NCBI GenBank assembly: GCA_002010305.1 | Contig: MTND01000018.1 | Coordinates: 1-64,000 of the forward strand | Length of the DNA stretch: 64,000 nt | Reading direction: 5' to 3' | From: Archaeoglobi archaeon JdFR-42 | GTDB lineage: Archaea > Halobacteriota > Archaeoglobi > Archaeoglobales > JdFR-42 | Shown: positions 45,328-54,950 of the stretch, piece after piece | How the letters are laid out: each line of letters opens with the position of its first letter | Position numbering within the stretch: the stretch's first letter is position 1 | Made by a program: the position numbers and the translations under genes | The notes under the pieces: generated by a model | Database searches by the model: none | What the model saw: the letters and a program-made list of their open reading frames with translations, nothing else | What the model was told of the DNA's origin: nothing

Positions 45328-45960
45328 GTGACTATGGAAGAGAAAATTGAGGAAATCTTAGAAAAAATCTGGATGCTTATGGAAGACGAGAGAGACATAA
45401 GAGATGAGCTAACAGAACAGGATATTCAGGAACTCGTTGAATCTGGACTTCTGGAAGAGAAGAATGGAACAATTACTCTAACCACTTCAGGGTATGAAGA
45501 GGCCAGACGTATGGTCCGAAATCACAGACTTGCAGAGAGGCTCTTTCATGACGTTCTCGAAATAAAAGGTGAGAGTCTTCACGGACATGCATGCATTATG
45601 GAACATGCTATAGCCAAGGAAGTGGAGGAGGCCATATGCACGCTTCTGGGGCATCCAAGATTATGTCCCCATGGAAGGGCAATCCCTCCTGGAGATTGTT
45701 GCAAATTACATCGAAAGGTCATCGAAAGAATTGTTCTTACTCTGAAAGAAATGGAAAATGGGGAGAGGGGGAGAGTTTCCTACATCCTGACCAAGAAGTT
45801 TCCACGGATGCATAAATTAATGTCTCTTGGGTTGGTCCCTGGTGCAGAAATAGAGTTGATCCAGAAAAAACCCACATTCGTAATAAAACTCGAAGAGACA
45901 CAGATTGCTATTGATGATGAGGTCGCTGGAAACATATATGTAAGGAGGGTCCCCGAATAG
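45328..45960 (+). CDS. DtxR-type metalloregulator fused to a FeoA (SH3) domain
   Basis: 210 residues. The N-terminal winged-helix (about 1-75) ends with the DtxR-like RNHRLAERLFHDVL. The metal-binding/dimer domain has HACIMEHAI and CPHGRAIPPGDCC. The C-terminal FeoA/SH3-like domain (about 135-208) has LMSLGLVPGAEIELI. It probably represses feoB in iron-replete cells through the TTTTAGG palindrome, and its FeoA domain may also act on FeoB. The HTH is shorter than usual. Ends in TAG. Confidence 0.9.
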   Translation: MTMEEKIEEILEKIWMLMEDERDIRDELTEQDIQELVESGLLEEKNGTITLTTSGYEEARRMVRNHRLAERLFHDVLEIKGESLHGHACIMEHAIAKEVEEAICTLLGHPRLCPHGRAIPPGDCCKLHRKVIERIVLTLKEMENGERGRVSYILTKKFPRMHKLMSLGLVPGAEIELIQKKPTFVIKLEETQIAIDDEVAGNIYVRRVPE

Positions 45961-46000
45961 CCGGTAACATTAATATATTTCCACTCCTTTTTTCCACTGG

Positions 46001-47026
46001 ATGATCGGAACACTTGAAGGAGATACTATCTCTATCCCTGGAGGAGATTCCCTATTTAACAGAGGCTATGGTACAAAAGAAGGTAATCGACTGATTCTGG
46101 ACTTATTTGAAGGTGTGTACCTGCTCAAGAAAAAAAGAATTAAGGTGAATGTTCATGGCAATACCATACAGAATACCGAACATCTGTTCAAGATTGCATC
46201 AGATCTCATCCCTGATTTTGAAATTCGTTATTTCGTATATGAAGATATCCGGGATAGAGGGATCAAAATCAAACCAGAGAAACATAACTTTCTTGTCTAT
46301 CCCAGAGGGGCGAAAAAAAAGTTCTTAAAACCTGAATTCCATGTCTATGCAGTATCAGAGCGTTTTAGGATGAAATACTCTGAAATTGAAAATATGATGG
46401 ATAGAGCTATAAACGATGGTCTTACCCTTATCATAGCAGTAGTGGATCAGGAAGGAGAGATCACTTACTACCAGATATCTCCCGAAATAGTGTCTGGAAA
46501 AATGGGTGAGATTTCTCAAAAGCCAGTAGATGGTATTCTCAGTGGAGATAGAGTTCTTGTATTTGGAGATAAAGGTCGCTGGCTCTTTGATAAATTCTTT
46601 TTTGGAAGTGACAAAGGGGAAGTCATCCAGATCTCATTAATGGAAGCCCTTTACTTAATGGAAAAAAAGGTTCTTAATCTGAATGTAAATGTATCCCCTG
46701 AAAACTTCAGAAAATTTGCAGAACATATTGAACAGGATTTCAGTGCGAAATATAAAGTGTATTGTATGTGCCGAGACTCTGGGATGGTCATAAAAACTGG
46801 ATTCAAATTCGGAAGTGATTTTAGAGCCTATGAAAAGATTGATAAAGTAGAGCAGTTACCTCATTCAAAATATCTTATTAACGTAGTATCACCCTCAGAT
46901 GAGGTATATTTCCCTGAAATGGCCTGCTCTGTTAGACTTGCCCATAACGTCAGAAAGTTAATGTTGTATGCTCTGGTAGAAGGGTCTCATATCAGGTTTA
47001 TCAATATATCGAGGGTCAGGATATGA
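46001..47026 (+). CDS. endA: tRNA-splicing endonuclease EndA (two-domain homodimer type)
   Basis: 341 residues, the duplicated alpha2 architecture. The N-terminal half is degenerate. The C-terminal half carries the catalytic triad Y277 (DFRAYEK), H288 (LPHSKYL) and K319 (NVRKLML). It removes tRNA introns at bulge-helix-bulge sites. The two tRNAs seen in this window have no introns. A TATA element (ATTAATATATTT) lies about 30 bases upstream, so the transcript is nearly leaderless. Overlaps trpS by 4 bases. Confidence 0.95.
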   Translation: MIGTLEGDTISIPGGDSLFNRGYGTKEGNRLILDLFEGVYLLKKKRIKVNVHGNTIQNTEHLFKIASDLIPDFEIRYFVYEDIRDRGIKIKPEKHNFLVYPRGAKKKFLKPEFHVYAVSERFRMKYSEIENMMDRAINDGLTLIIAVVDQEGEITYYQISPEIVSGKMGEISQKPVDGILSGDRVLVFGDKGRWLFDKFFFGSDKGEVIQISLMEALYLMEKKVLNLNVNVSPENFRKFAEHIEQDFSAKYKVYCMCRDSGMVIKTGFKFGSDFRAYEKIDKVEQLPHSKYLINVVSPSDEVYFPEMACSVRLAHNVRKLMLYALVEGSHIRFINISRVRI

Positions 47027-48333
47027 AAGATAAAAAAGAAATTGAAGAAAAAATATTCTTGGATCCATGGGGATCAGTGTTAATAGAGGACTACACTAAG
47101 TTGCTTGCAGAATTTGGGATTGAACCATTTACCAATGTTCTTGATTTCGTACCTAATCCCCACAGGTTTATGAGACGTAACATCATCTTCGGTCACAGAG
47201 ATTATCAGAGAATTGCCCAAGCGATACGAGAACAGATGCCTTTTGCGGTAATGAGTGGATTCATGCCCAGTGGAAAGGCTCATTTTGGAAATAAGATGGT
47301 AATGGAAGAGATCATATGGCATCAAAAATCAGGGGGAGACGCATACGTGGGCATTGCTGATATGGAAGCCCATTCTGTACGGGGTATAAGCTGGAATACT
47401 TGCAAACAGCTAGGAATCGAAGAATATGTTCTTAACATCATTGCTCTTGGTCTGGAAGAGGGTGCTATCATATATTTCCAGTCAAGATCTCGAGATGTCC
47501 GCGATCTCGCTTTTGAACTTGGAATCGAAGCCAATTTTTCTGAGTTGAAAGGCATATACGGCTTTTCTGGAGAGACCACCATATCCCATATGGTGAGCGT
47601 AATTGTTCAATGTGCAGACATACTCATGCCTCAATTAGGTAAATATGATGGGCCAAAACCTGTGGTTGTTCCTGTAGGTCCTGACCAAGATCCCCATTTA
47701 AGGCTCACACGGGACCTTGCTACAAGAACCAGACTTTTTTCTATTGAAAGAAAAGATTCGTACATAAGGGTACGTAGCAGAAGAAATCCAGAATTGCTGA
47801 AACCACTCGCCTCAATTTTTGAAACAGCAAAAGTGAAGATCTACGAAGGACATATAGACGTGTACGGCATAGAGCCTGAAAAAGCTGACGTAGAAATAAG
47901 AAAATTCGAGCTCAAACATGGTGGAACAGGGTTTATACTCCCTTCTTCCACATATCATCGATTCATGAGTGGCCTTACCGGTGGAAAAATGTCGAGTAGC
48001 AATCCAGAAAGCTATATAGCCATGAACGAAAAACCGGATGAAGGCTATAAGAAGATCATGAGAGCTAAAACTGGAGGTAGGGTTACAGTTGAAGAACAAC
48101 GAAAACTGGGGGGGGTGCCCGAATCATGCAGTGTCTACGAGATGCTTCTATTCCATCTGGTTGAAGACGATAAAGAACTGGCCGAGATTTATTCCGAATG
48201 TAGAGGTGGTAGAAGAATTTGTGGAACCTGTAAGAAAGAGACAGCAGAACGTCTGAGCATATTCCTGAAAAATCTCGCAGAGGGGAGAGAGGAGGCAAGG
48301 GAAAGGTTAAAAGAATACCACATAATTATGTGA
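47023..48333 (+). CDS. trpS: Tryptophanyl-tRNA synthetase
   Basis: 436 residues, class I synthetase. The HIGH-like element is PSGKAHFG and the KMSKS element is GGKMSSSNP. VGPDQDPHLRLTRDLA is typical of archaeal TrpRS. It charges tRNA-Trp. Its ATG overlaps endA by 4 bases. pheS follows 56 bases downstream in the same direction, so the four translation genes may be co-transcribed. Confidence 0.96.
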   Translation: MKDKKEIEEKIFLDPWGSVLIEDYTKLLAEFGIEPFTNVLDFVPNPHRFMRRNIIFGHRDYQRIAQAIREQMPFAVMSGFMPSGKAHFGNKMVMEEIIWHQKSGGDAYVGIADMEAHSVRGISWNTCKQLGIEEYVLNIIALGLEEGAIIYFQSRSRDVRDLAFELGIEANFSELKGIYGFSGETTISHMVSVIVQCADILMPQLGKYDGPKPVVVPVGPDQDPHLRLTRDLATRTRLFSIERKDSYIRVRSRRNPELLKPLASIFETAKVKIYEGHIDVYGIEPEKADVEIRKFELKHGGTGFILPSSTYHRFMSGLTGGKMSSSNPESYIAMNEKPDEGYKKIMRAKTGGRVTVEEQRKLGGVPESCSVYEMLLFHLVEDDKELAEIYSECRGGRRICGTCKKETAERLSIFLKNLAEGREEARERLKEYHIIM

Positions 48334-48389
48334 TGAAAATGGTAAAACAGGATTCTACTGCCTTAATGATGCTATAAAGGTGAAAAATC

Positions 48390-49835
48390 ATGTTATCAAA
48401 ACTTGAACTCAAAATCCTGAAAAGTCTAGAAAAAGACAAAGAGTACACTCCAGTAGAGGCAGAAGCTCAAAGTGGATTACCAAAGGATGCTATCGTGAAG
48501 GGAGTATATCTCCTCCATGACAGGGGATTCGCTGAAATCAGAGAAGAAAAGAGGGAAAAATATGAGGTGACTGAAGAGGGAAAGATGTATCTCGCAAAGG
48601 GATTTCCAGAAGAACTGGTTTTTGATTATCTACTCAACTACGGAGAGAGTGCAATCCAGGAGTTGAAGAAAAAATTCCCCAAAAAGACCCTTGAGATCGG
48701 ATTGGGTTGGCTTCGCAGAAAAGGTGTTATTGAGATAACAGATGGAATCGTCAGACCCGTTCATGAGTTAGAGATGCCAGAGAAAGAAGTCCTTCTAAAA
48801 ATATCCAGAAACGAGGGTGATTTAACTCCAGAAGAAAGAGAGATCGCCATAACTCTGGTAAAAAGAGGGTTGGTTAGGGATGAAGAAGAGAGTCGTCTAT
48901 ATTTTACCTTACGGAAAACTTTAGAAGAGGACGTAGAAAACCTGATCGATGAGCTTACTCCAGCCATTTTACTTACAGGAAAATGGAAAGATAAAGAGTT
49001 CTTGAAATATGATGTGACCGTACCAGCGAAGGACATTTTTGGAGGTAAGATTCATCCATATCAGCGTATCATCAAAGATGTTAGGAAAATCTTTCTGGAG
49101 ATGGGATTTACCGAAATAAAGGGAGAATTCATACAAACTTCTTTCTGGAATTTTGATGCTCTATTTCAACCTCAGGATCATCCAGCGAGAGACATGCAAG
49201 ATACTTTCTATCTCAAAAGGAGGGTTGAAGACATTCCACAGGATCTTATCGAAAAAATACAAGCAGTTCATGAAACTGGAGGTGAAACCGGTTCTACTGG
49301 CTGGGGTGGGAAATGGGACCCTGAAAAGGCAAGACAACTAGTATTGCGAACTCATACTACCGCCTTAACCATCCATTATCTCGCCCTGCATCCGGAACCT
49401 CCAGTTAAAGCTTTCTGCATTGATAGAGTTTACAGGCGTGAGGCTATCGATGCAACTCATCTACCTGAATTCGATCAGCTAGAAGGAGTTGTTATGGACA
49501 GAAACGTTGGATTTGTTCATTTGCTTGGATGCCTCAGAGAGTTTTATATCAGGATGGGATTTGAAGACGTGAGATTCAGACCGGGGTTCTTTCCCTACAC
49601 AGAACCTTCTGTTGAATCTGAAGTGTATATTCCTGATATGGGCTGGATTGAGCTTGGAGGAGCAGGAGTTTTCAGAAAAGAGGTCACTGAACCTCTGGGA
49701 ATAAAACACAAGGTGCTGGCATGGGGTCTAGGTATAGGCAGGCTTGCCATGCTCAAGTTAGGCCTGAAAGATTTGAGAAAGTTGTATCAGGTTGACGTAA
49801 GCTGGTTGAGGAGAGTGCCGGTATGCCAGTGGTAA
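48390..49835 (+). CDS. pheS: Phenylalanyl-tRNA synthetase alpha subunit
   Basis: 481 residues with the archaeal N-terminal winged-helix region (about 1-180), then the class II catalytic core. The core has the motif 2 region TTALTIHYLA...CIDRVYRREAIDATHLPEFDQLEG, and the motif 3 region WIELGGAGVFRKEV...AWGLGIGRLAMLKLGL. Forms a heterotetramer with PheT, whose gene overlaps it by 13 bases. Confidence 0.97.
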   Translation: MLSKLELKILKSLEKDKEYTPVEAEAQSGLPKDAIVKGVYLLHDRGFAEIREEKREKYEVTEEGKMYLAKGFPEELVFDYLLNYGESAIQELKKKFPKKTLEIGLGWLRRKGVIEITDGIVRPVHELEMPEKEVLLKISRNEGDLTPEEREIAITLVKRGLVRDEEESRLYFTLRKTLEEDVENLIDELTPAILLTGKWKDKEFLKYDVTVPAKDIFGGKIHPYQRIIKDVRKIFLEMGFTEIKGEFIQTSFWNFDALFQPQDHPARDMQDTFYLKRRVEDIPQDLIEKIQAVHETGGETGSTGWGGKWDPEKARQLVLRTHTTALTIHYLALHPEPPVKAFCIDRVYRREAIDATHLPEFDQLEGVVMDRNVGFVHLLGCLREFYIRMGFEDVRFRPGFFPYTEPSVESEVYIPDMGWIELGGAGVFRKEVTEPLGIKHKVLAWGLGIGRLAMLKLGLKDLRKLYQVDVSWLRRVPVCQW

Positions 49836-51469
49836 GATTATACACTGACGAACTGGAAAAGATGGTTGGTAAGGACATAGATGAGATTATAGAGGTCCTT
49901 CCAATGCTCGGGAGTGATATAGAGAGAATAGAAAAAGACCATATTGACGTGGAATTTTTCCCTAACAGACCAGACCTCTACAGTGTTGAGGGTGTTGCAA
50001 GGGCTTTGCGAGGTATTTTTGAGCTGGAAACAGGACTTAAAGAGTATGAAGTTAAAGATAGCTCGGAAAAACTGACTATTGATCCATCAGTCAAAAAAGT
50101 CAGACCCAATATCGTGGGGGCTATTGTCAGAGAAATAAGACTTACCGATGAAGTAATTCGGTCTCTAGTGGAATTACAGGAAGATTTGCACTGGACCATA
50201 GGCCGTAACAGGAGGAAAGTTGCAATAGGGATTCATGATCTCTCTGTAATTGAATTCCCCCTCAAATATACCACAGTAGATGAGAACTTTGAATTTGTAC
50301 CTTTAGACTACTCATACGAAATGTCCATCAAAGAAATCCTCGAATATCATAAAAAGGGAATTGAATTCGGATTCATTCTGGAAGGTTCAGACAAATATCC
50401 TATAATTATCGATGCTAACGAGGGAGTTCTTTCCATGCCCCCCATTATAAATTGCGAGAGAACGCGGCTGACAGAAGATACCTCTGATTTATTCATTGAC
50501 GTTACCGGACTGGATGATTCTGTAGAAAAAGCCTTGAACATACTTGTCTCAATGTTAGCTGACAGAGGGGGTAAACTAGAATCCATAGTCATAGTGGATG
50601 GAGAGAAGACTTTTAGAACACCAGACTTATCTCCAAGAGATCTTGAGGTTGAATTCGACGAAATATCATCCCTCCTTGGAACTGAACTGGCCAGGGAAGA
50701 TATCATTTCCAGTCTGGAGAAAATGAGATATGGCGTAACCCCCGGCAATGCTCTAAAAGTTAAGGTTCCAGCATATAGAGCCGACATAATGCATCCATGG
50801 GATATTATTGAGGATATTGCAATAGGATATGGATACGACCGTCTGAAGCCAATTTACCCAGATGTCTCAACTATAGGGGCCACTCATCCATGGGAGGATC
50901 TAAAAGAATTAGTTAGAGAGATTATGACTGGATTGGGTTTTCTTGAAATTCTTACCTTTACTCTTACCAGCCCTGAAGTACAGTATGTCAAAATGAGACG
51001 ATCCGAGAAAGATTACACAGATGTTATGCATCCCATTTCCGAAGACTACACAATACTGAGAACCGATCTCCTTCCAAATTTGCTTGAAACCCTCTCCATC
51101 AACAAACATAATCCCTTACCTCAGAAACTTTTTGAGGTTGGAGAAGTGGTGATTTCAGACCACAACCACCTCAGACTGGCAGGAGTGATTACACATTCAA
51201 ATGCGAACTTTGCGGAGATTCGTTCAGTGATTCAAAGACTAATGGCTGAAATCAATGTAGGATATGAGATTGAAGAAGGACATGATAGTGCGTTTATCTC
51301 TGGGAGATGTGGAGCAATCTCGATATCTGATAGACCTTTAGGGATATTCGGAGAGATTCATCCCATGGTCCTAGAAAATTTTGAACTGGTAAATCCAGTG
51401 GTAGGATTTGAGATCGATCTGGAAACTGTGCTTGATATCACTGGTACCAATGGAGATCTTCTTTTCTAA
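49823..51469 (+). CDS. pheT: Phenylalanyl-tRNA synthetase beta subunit
   Basis: 548 residues, the short archaeal/eukaryotic form without bacterial tRNA-binding extensions. VEFFPNRPDLYSVEGVARALRG opens the B1 domain. The B3/4 editing domain and DIMHPWDIIEDIAIGYGYD of the B5/core region follow. It edits misacylated tRNA-Phe. Overlaps pheS by 13 bases. Confidence 0.97.
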   Translation: MPVVRLYTDELEKMVGKDIDEIIEVLPMLGSDIERIEKDHIDVEFFPNRPDLYSVEGVARALRGIFELETGLKEYEVKDSSEKLTIDPSVKKVRPNIVGAIVREIRLTDEVIRSLVELQEDLHWTIGRNRRKVAIGIHDLSVIEFPLKYTTVDENFEFVPLDYSYEMSIKEILEYHKKGIEFGFILEGSDKYPIIIDANEGVLSMPPIINCERTRLTEDTSDLFIDVTGLDDSVEKALNILVSMLADRGGKLESIVIVDGEKTFRTPDLSPRDLEVEFDEISSLLGTELAREDIISSLEKMRYGVTPGNALKVKVPAYRADIMHPWDIIEDIAIGYGYDRLKPIYPDVSTIGATHPWEDLKELVREIMTGLGFLEILTFTLTSPEVQYVKMRRSEKDYTDVMHPISEDYTILRTDLLPNLLETLSINKHNPLPQKLFEVGEVVISDHNHLRLAGVITHSNANFAEIRSVIQRLMAEINVGYEIEEGHDSAFISGRCGAISISDRPLGIFGEIHPMVLENFELVNPVVGFEIDLETVLDITGTNGDLLF

Positions 51470-51627
51470 TATTTTCATTTCTATTTTTCCTGTATATCAA
51501 AAAAATACCTCCAAGATCTCCCACCATAATCTGACATAAGATTTCCATGGAGATTTGCTGCTGGAATTTGCCAGGAGTTTGTCGTAATATGATGATTTGC
51601 TTAAAGAGCAGGCAGATCTAAAATTTA

Positions 51628-52332
51628 TCACCACTTTTCCAGAGAAGTTTGTATATCAGAATTAGCTTCAGACTTTTCTACATCCCACCCTACAAGTTCA
51701 TCCCCGCTGAACCATCCGTAAACCCCATGTTCTAGGAGCACTATACGCCCTTTATTGCCTACCAGAGTACCTCCAATAATACGTCCCTTCTTCAACCTGA
51801 TTTTCAATGGTTTTTGATCCAATCGTGGGAGAAAATATTCAAAATAGTACACTCTCTCTGGCTGATATTTCCTTACAAAGTCAGCAAACTCAGAAAAATC
51901 TGGGAAATAAAATGCTCCCTCAGCGATTTCTTCAGCTCTTACCATATCTCGGATGGCCAGCTTATTTGATATTTCCTGCTCATACTTCCGAGCCAAGAGC
52001 CCATCACTAAATTCATTCACAATAAAACCTGCATCTGCACCCTGTTCTAGCAATCTGATAGGTAATCGTTCTTTCTTCGTTACTCCAACCTTAAGGATTT
52101 GTCTTGAATATGCAGCTATATACACCACGTGTTCACCATAACAATCCATATCATCTTTAAGACAGATCCCTTTGCATGCAGAACAGGGATCAAAGGGTTT
52201 ACTGGTAAATTTTCGTTCATTCAGCTTCAACGGCAATAATTTCGCGAGAGGGTATTCTTCCCCATCAGAGGATACCACAGTTCTTTTGAGAGGGTTGAAA
52301 TCAACAATCAACACAAATGAATCTCTGGACAA
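51628..52332 (-). CDS. DUF2797 family protein
   Basis: 234 residues with a TTG start. CSACKGICLKDDMDCYGEH supplies a cysteine cluster, and VYIAAYSRQILKVGVTKKERLPIRLLEQGAD is the family core, which recalls a GIY-YIG-like nuclease fold. Function is not established. It diverges from the DUF131 genes across 32 bases. Confidence 0.85.
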   Translation of the reverse strand: MSRDSFVLIVDFNPLKRTVVSSDGEEYPLAKLLPLKLNERKFTSKPFDPCSACKGICLKDDMDCYGEHVVYIAAYSRQILKVGVTKKERLPIRLLEQGADAGFIVNEFSDGLLARKYEQEISNKLAIRDMVRAEEIAEGAFYFPDFSEFADFVRKYQPERVYYFEYFLPRLDQKPLKIRLKKGRIIGGTLVGNKGRIVLLEHGVYGWFSGDELVGWDVEKSEANSDIQTSLEKW

Positions 52333-52364
52333 AAGATATATAATTCTTTACCAGACTCTTTCAT

Positions 52365-52580
52365 ATGCTTCGACCTGGGGCTCTGATTGGAATCGCAGTT
52401 ATTCTGATGGGTCTCAGTCTCATCGTGTTAGATAACATAGCCGAGAATGTGGAGTACGGTGGTGTAGTGTTGATAGGGCCCATTCCCATTGTGTTTGGAA
52501 GTTCTTCCGAGATGGCTGGGATTACCATCCTCATAGCTGCTATTTTCTTTGCCATTATGTTTTTGATGTGGAGGTGGTAG
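52365..52580 (+). CDS. DUF131 (TIGR00304) small membrane protein
   Basis: 71 residues with two transmembrane helices around the family signature [19 protein letters not shown] element (GATATATAATT) about 25 bases upstream points to a leaderless start. Overlaps the next DUF131 gene by 13 bases. Function unknown. Confidence 0.87.
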   Translation: MLRPGALIGIAVILMGLSLIVLDNIAENVEYGGVVLIGPIPIVFGSSSEMAGITILIAAIFFAIMFLMWRW

Positions 52581-52888
52581 GGATGGGCTTTCTAACATAC
52601 CTCGGCATATTATTTCTGGGCATTGGGTTTCTCATGTTGATACGAACCTTTCTAAAAGAGAAGGAAATACCCAAAATCCCTGAGAGAGATCTTCAGGAGG
52701 TTTATTCTCCTAGTGAAGATGCAGAGATGTTACAGGATACATCTCATCAGAAAAAAATTGAAGGTGGAGGGGTGATTCTTATTGGACCTATCCCTATAGT
52801 ATTCGGAAATTCTAAATATGCAGTTATAGCATTATTACTGACCATAATTCTCATGATTCTTGCATTAACATTTATGGTGAGAGTATGA
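52568..52888 (+). CDS. DUF131-type small membrane protein, second copy
   Basis: 106 residues: one N-terminal helix, a charged loop (about 30-62), then [15 protein letters not shown] and a C-terminal helix. It is a paralogue of the gene it overlaps and overlaps the next gene by 4 bases. The pair probably forms a small membrane complex, but its role is unknown. Confidence 0.85.
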   Translation: MEVVGMGFLTYLGILFLGIGFLMLIRTFLKEKEIPKIPERDLQEVYSPSEDAEMLQDTSHQKKIEGGGVILIGPIPIVFGNSKYAVIALLLTIILMILALTFMVRV

Positions 52889-53472
52889 AAGGGATAAAGA
52901 AAGAAATAACCTATTTTGAGAAGGCCGGAAGACACAACACAGATGAAGTGCTGAGACTGGCCATAGAGAGGGCTGTGAAGGAAAACATAGATTATCTGGT
53001 GGTTGCCAGTACCACAGGAGAGGTAGGGTATAAAGCTGCAAGACTGCTGGAAGAGCAGAAGCATGACTTACATCTGGTGGTTGTTACTCACCACGCAGGA
53101 TATGCTGAACCAGGAAGGATACAGCTAAAGGAAGAATACAGACAATTCTTCAATAAAAGGGAGATTCCCGTAGTGATACAATCCCATATTCTCGCTGGTC
53201 TTGAGCGCTCTATATCCAGAAAACTTGGAGGAGGGTCCAGAACCGAGGCCATTGCTGAGGCATTGCGCAGTCTGTTTGGTCACGGTCTGAAAGTATGTGT
53301 TGAGATAACAGTAATGGCAGCAGATGCAGGGGTTATACCATACCGAGATGTGGTAGCTGTAGGGGGCAAAGGAAGAGGGGCTGATACAGCAGTAATAATA
53401 CATCCCGCCCATATGAACAACTTTTTTGATATAACAATCAGAGAGGTAATAGCGATGCCGAGGGAAAAATAA
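52885..53472 (+). CDS. Pyruvate kinase C-terminal-domain-like protein
   Basis: 195 residues, resembling the regulatory (alpha/beta) domain of pyruvate kinase as a free-standing protein (COG1751-like). [22 protein letters not shown] and [32 protein letters not shown] are the recognisable parts. The catalytic barrel is absent, so it is not a kinase by itself. Its TAATG overlaps the tgtA start. Confidence 0.82.
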   Translation: MKGIKKEITYFEKAGRHNTDEVLRLAIERAVKENIDYLVVASTTGEVGYKAARLLEEQKHDLHLVVVTHHAGYAEPGRIQLKEEYRQFFNKREIPVVIQSHILAGLERSISRKLGGGSRTEAIAEALRSLFGHGLKVCVEITVMAADAGVIPYRDVVAVGGKGRGADTAVIIHPAHMNNFFDITIREVIAMPREK

Positions 53473-54950
53473 TGGAAAATGGATCTTTCGAAATAACCGA
53501 CAAGGACATCATGGGAAGAATTGGGAAATTAAAAACACCCCATGGAGTCATAGAAACTCCTACACTCTTTCCTGTTATAAATCCAAATATCGATTTCATA
53601 CATCCCCGTGAGCTGAGAAGGTTGGGAGCTCAGGGTGTTATAACTAATGCCTACATAATCTACAGAACAAATAATCTCAGAGAGAAGGCCGTGAAAAGGG
53701 GAATCCACGATCTTATAGGGTTTCAAGGCCCTGTAATGACTGACTCAGGATCCTATCAGCTATCAGTATATGGAGATGTGGAGATAACAAACTCCGAAAT
53801 TATTGAATTCCAAAATATCATCCAAGCTGACATACTAACACCTCTAGATATACCGACTCCACCTTATGTAACAAGAGCTGAGGCTGAAGAAGATCTCAAA
53901 ACCACCTCCAGTCGACTGAAAGAGGCCAAGAAAATTCATTCAGAAATTGGTGATGACCGACTTCTTGTTGGTCCAATACAGGGCTCAACCTATTGTGATC
54001 TAAGGACAAATTCAGTAAAAACTGCAGAATCAATTGGCTTCGATATCTATGCCATCGGAGGAATGGTACCCCTGATGGACAACTACGAATACTCCACTGT
54101 TACCGAGATTATAATAGAGGTCAAGAAATGCCTTTCCCCTAGCAGACCGGTGCATCTATTTGGTGCAGGCCACCCTATGATGTTTGCTGTGGCTGTAGCC
54201 CTTGGATGTGACATATTTGATTCTGCTGCCTATGCTCTATATGCCAAAAATGACCGATACCTAACTCCTCAAGGAACCCTGAAGCTCAACGAGATTCACT
54301 ATTTCCCATGTAACTGTGAGGTCTGTTCCAGCTATACCCCCCAAGAACTAAGAACTTCTGAAGATAAAGAAAGGCTTTTAGCGATCCATAACCTCCATAC
54401 AACATTTACAGAGCTGGATACAATCAAACAGGCCATTAAATCCAACACATTATTTGAACTGGTTGAGATGAGGATTAGATCCCATCCGAGTCTGCTGGAA
54501 GGATGGAGAAATGCAATTTTTAAAAAAGATTTTGCGAGCACTATAGAGAGATTTGATCCATCTTACAAGCGAACATTTTTCTATACTGGTATCGAGAGTT
54601 GCTACAGACCTGCTGTAATTCGCCACCAAAAGAAGACTCTAGAGCTGAAAATCGAAAATAGAGAGGTTTCTATCTCCTTTAGTCCTCATATAGATGCCGA
54701 GTTTTACTTCAAGCCACCCTTCGGAATATACCATAGGGCATTGAAAGAGAGCTATCCGGTTGGACATGCTGAAATACCCTCAATAATCGAAGCAGAGACC
54801 ATAGAAACAGGATTAAAGAATCTGAAAGAATTTATTGAGAAGAACAAGCATGTAAGGATCACTCTTATTTGCGATACGAGATGGAAAAACCTCATATCCG
54901 AGTTTTTTGACCAGATTCCCACTAACGTGTCCTTCAGGGAGGTTAAATGA
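53472..54950 (+). CDS. tgtA: tRNA-guanine(15) transglycosylase TgtA
   Basis: 492 residues. The TIM-barrel active site has MTDSGSYQLS, with the catalytic Asp expected there, and CDIFDSAAYALYAKNDRYLT. The zinc site starts CNCEVCSSYTPQELR. It replaces G15 of tRNA with preQ0, the first tRNA-bound step to archaeosine. It is shorter than TgtA forms that carry a C-terminal PUA domain; the PUA appears to be on the next gene product, ArcS, instead. Overlaps arcS by 4 bases. Confidence 0.94.
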   Translation: MENGSFEITDKDIMGRIGKLKTPHGVIETPTLFPVINPNIDFIHPRELRRLGAQGVITNAYIIYRTNNLREKAVKRGIHDLIGFQGPVMTDSGSYQLSVYGDVEITNSEIIEFQNIIQADILTPLDIPTPPYVTRAEAEEDLKTTSSRLKEAKKIHSEIGDDRLLVGPIQGSTYCDLRTNSVKTAESIGFDIYAIGGMVPLMDNYEYSTVTEIIIEVKKCLSPSRPVHLFGAGHPMMFAVAVALGCDIFDSAAYALYAKNDRYLTPQGTLKLNEIHYFPCNCEVCSSYTPQELRTSEDKERLLAIHNLHTTFTELDTIKQAIKSNTLFELVEMRIRSHPSLLEGWRNAIFKKDFASTIERFDPSYKRTFFYTGIESCYRPAVIRHQKKTLELKIENREVSISFSPHIDAEFYFKPPFGIYHRALKESYPVGHAEIPSIIEAETIETGLKNLKEFIEKNKHVRITLICDTRWKNLISEFFDQIPTNVSFREVK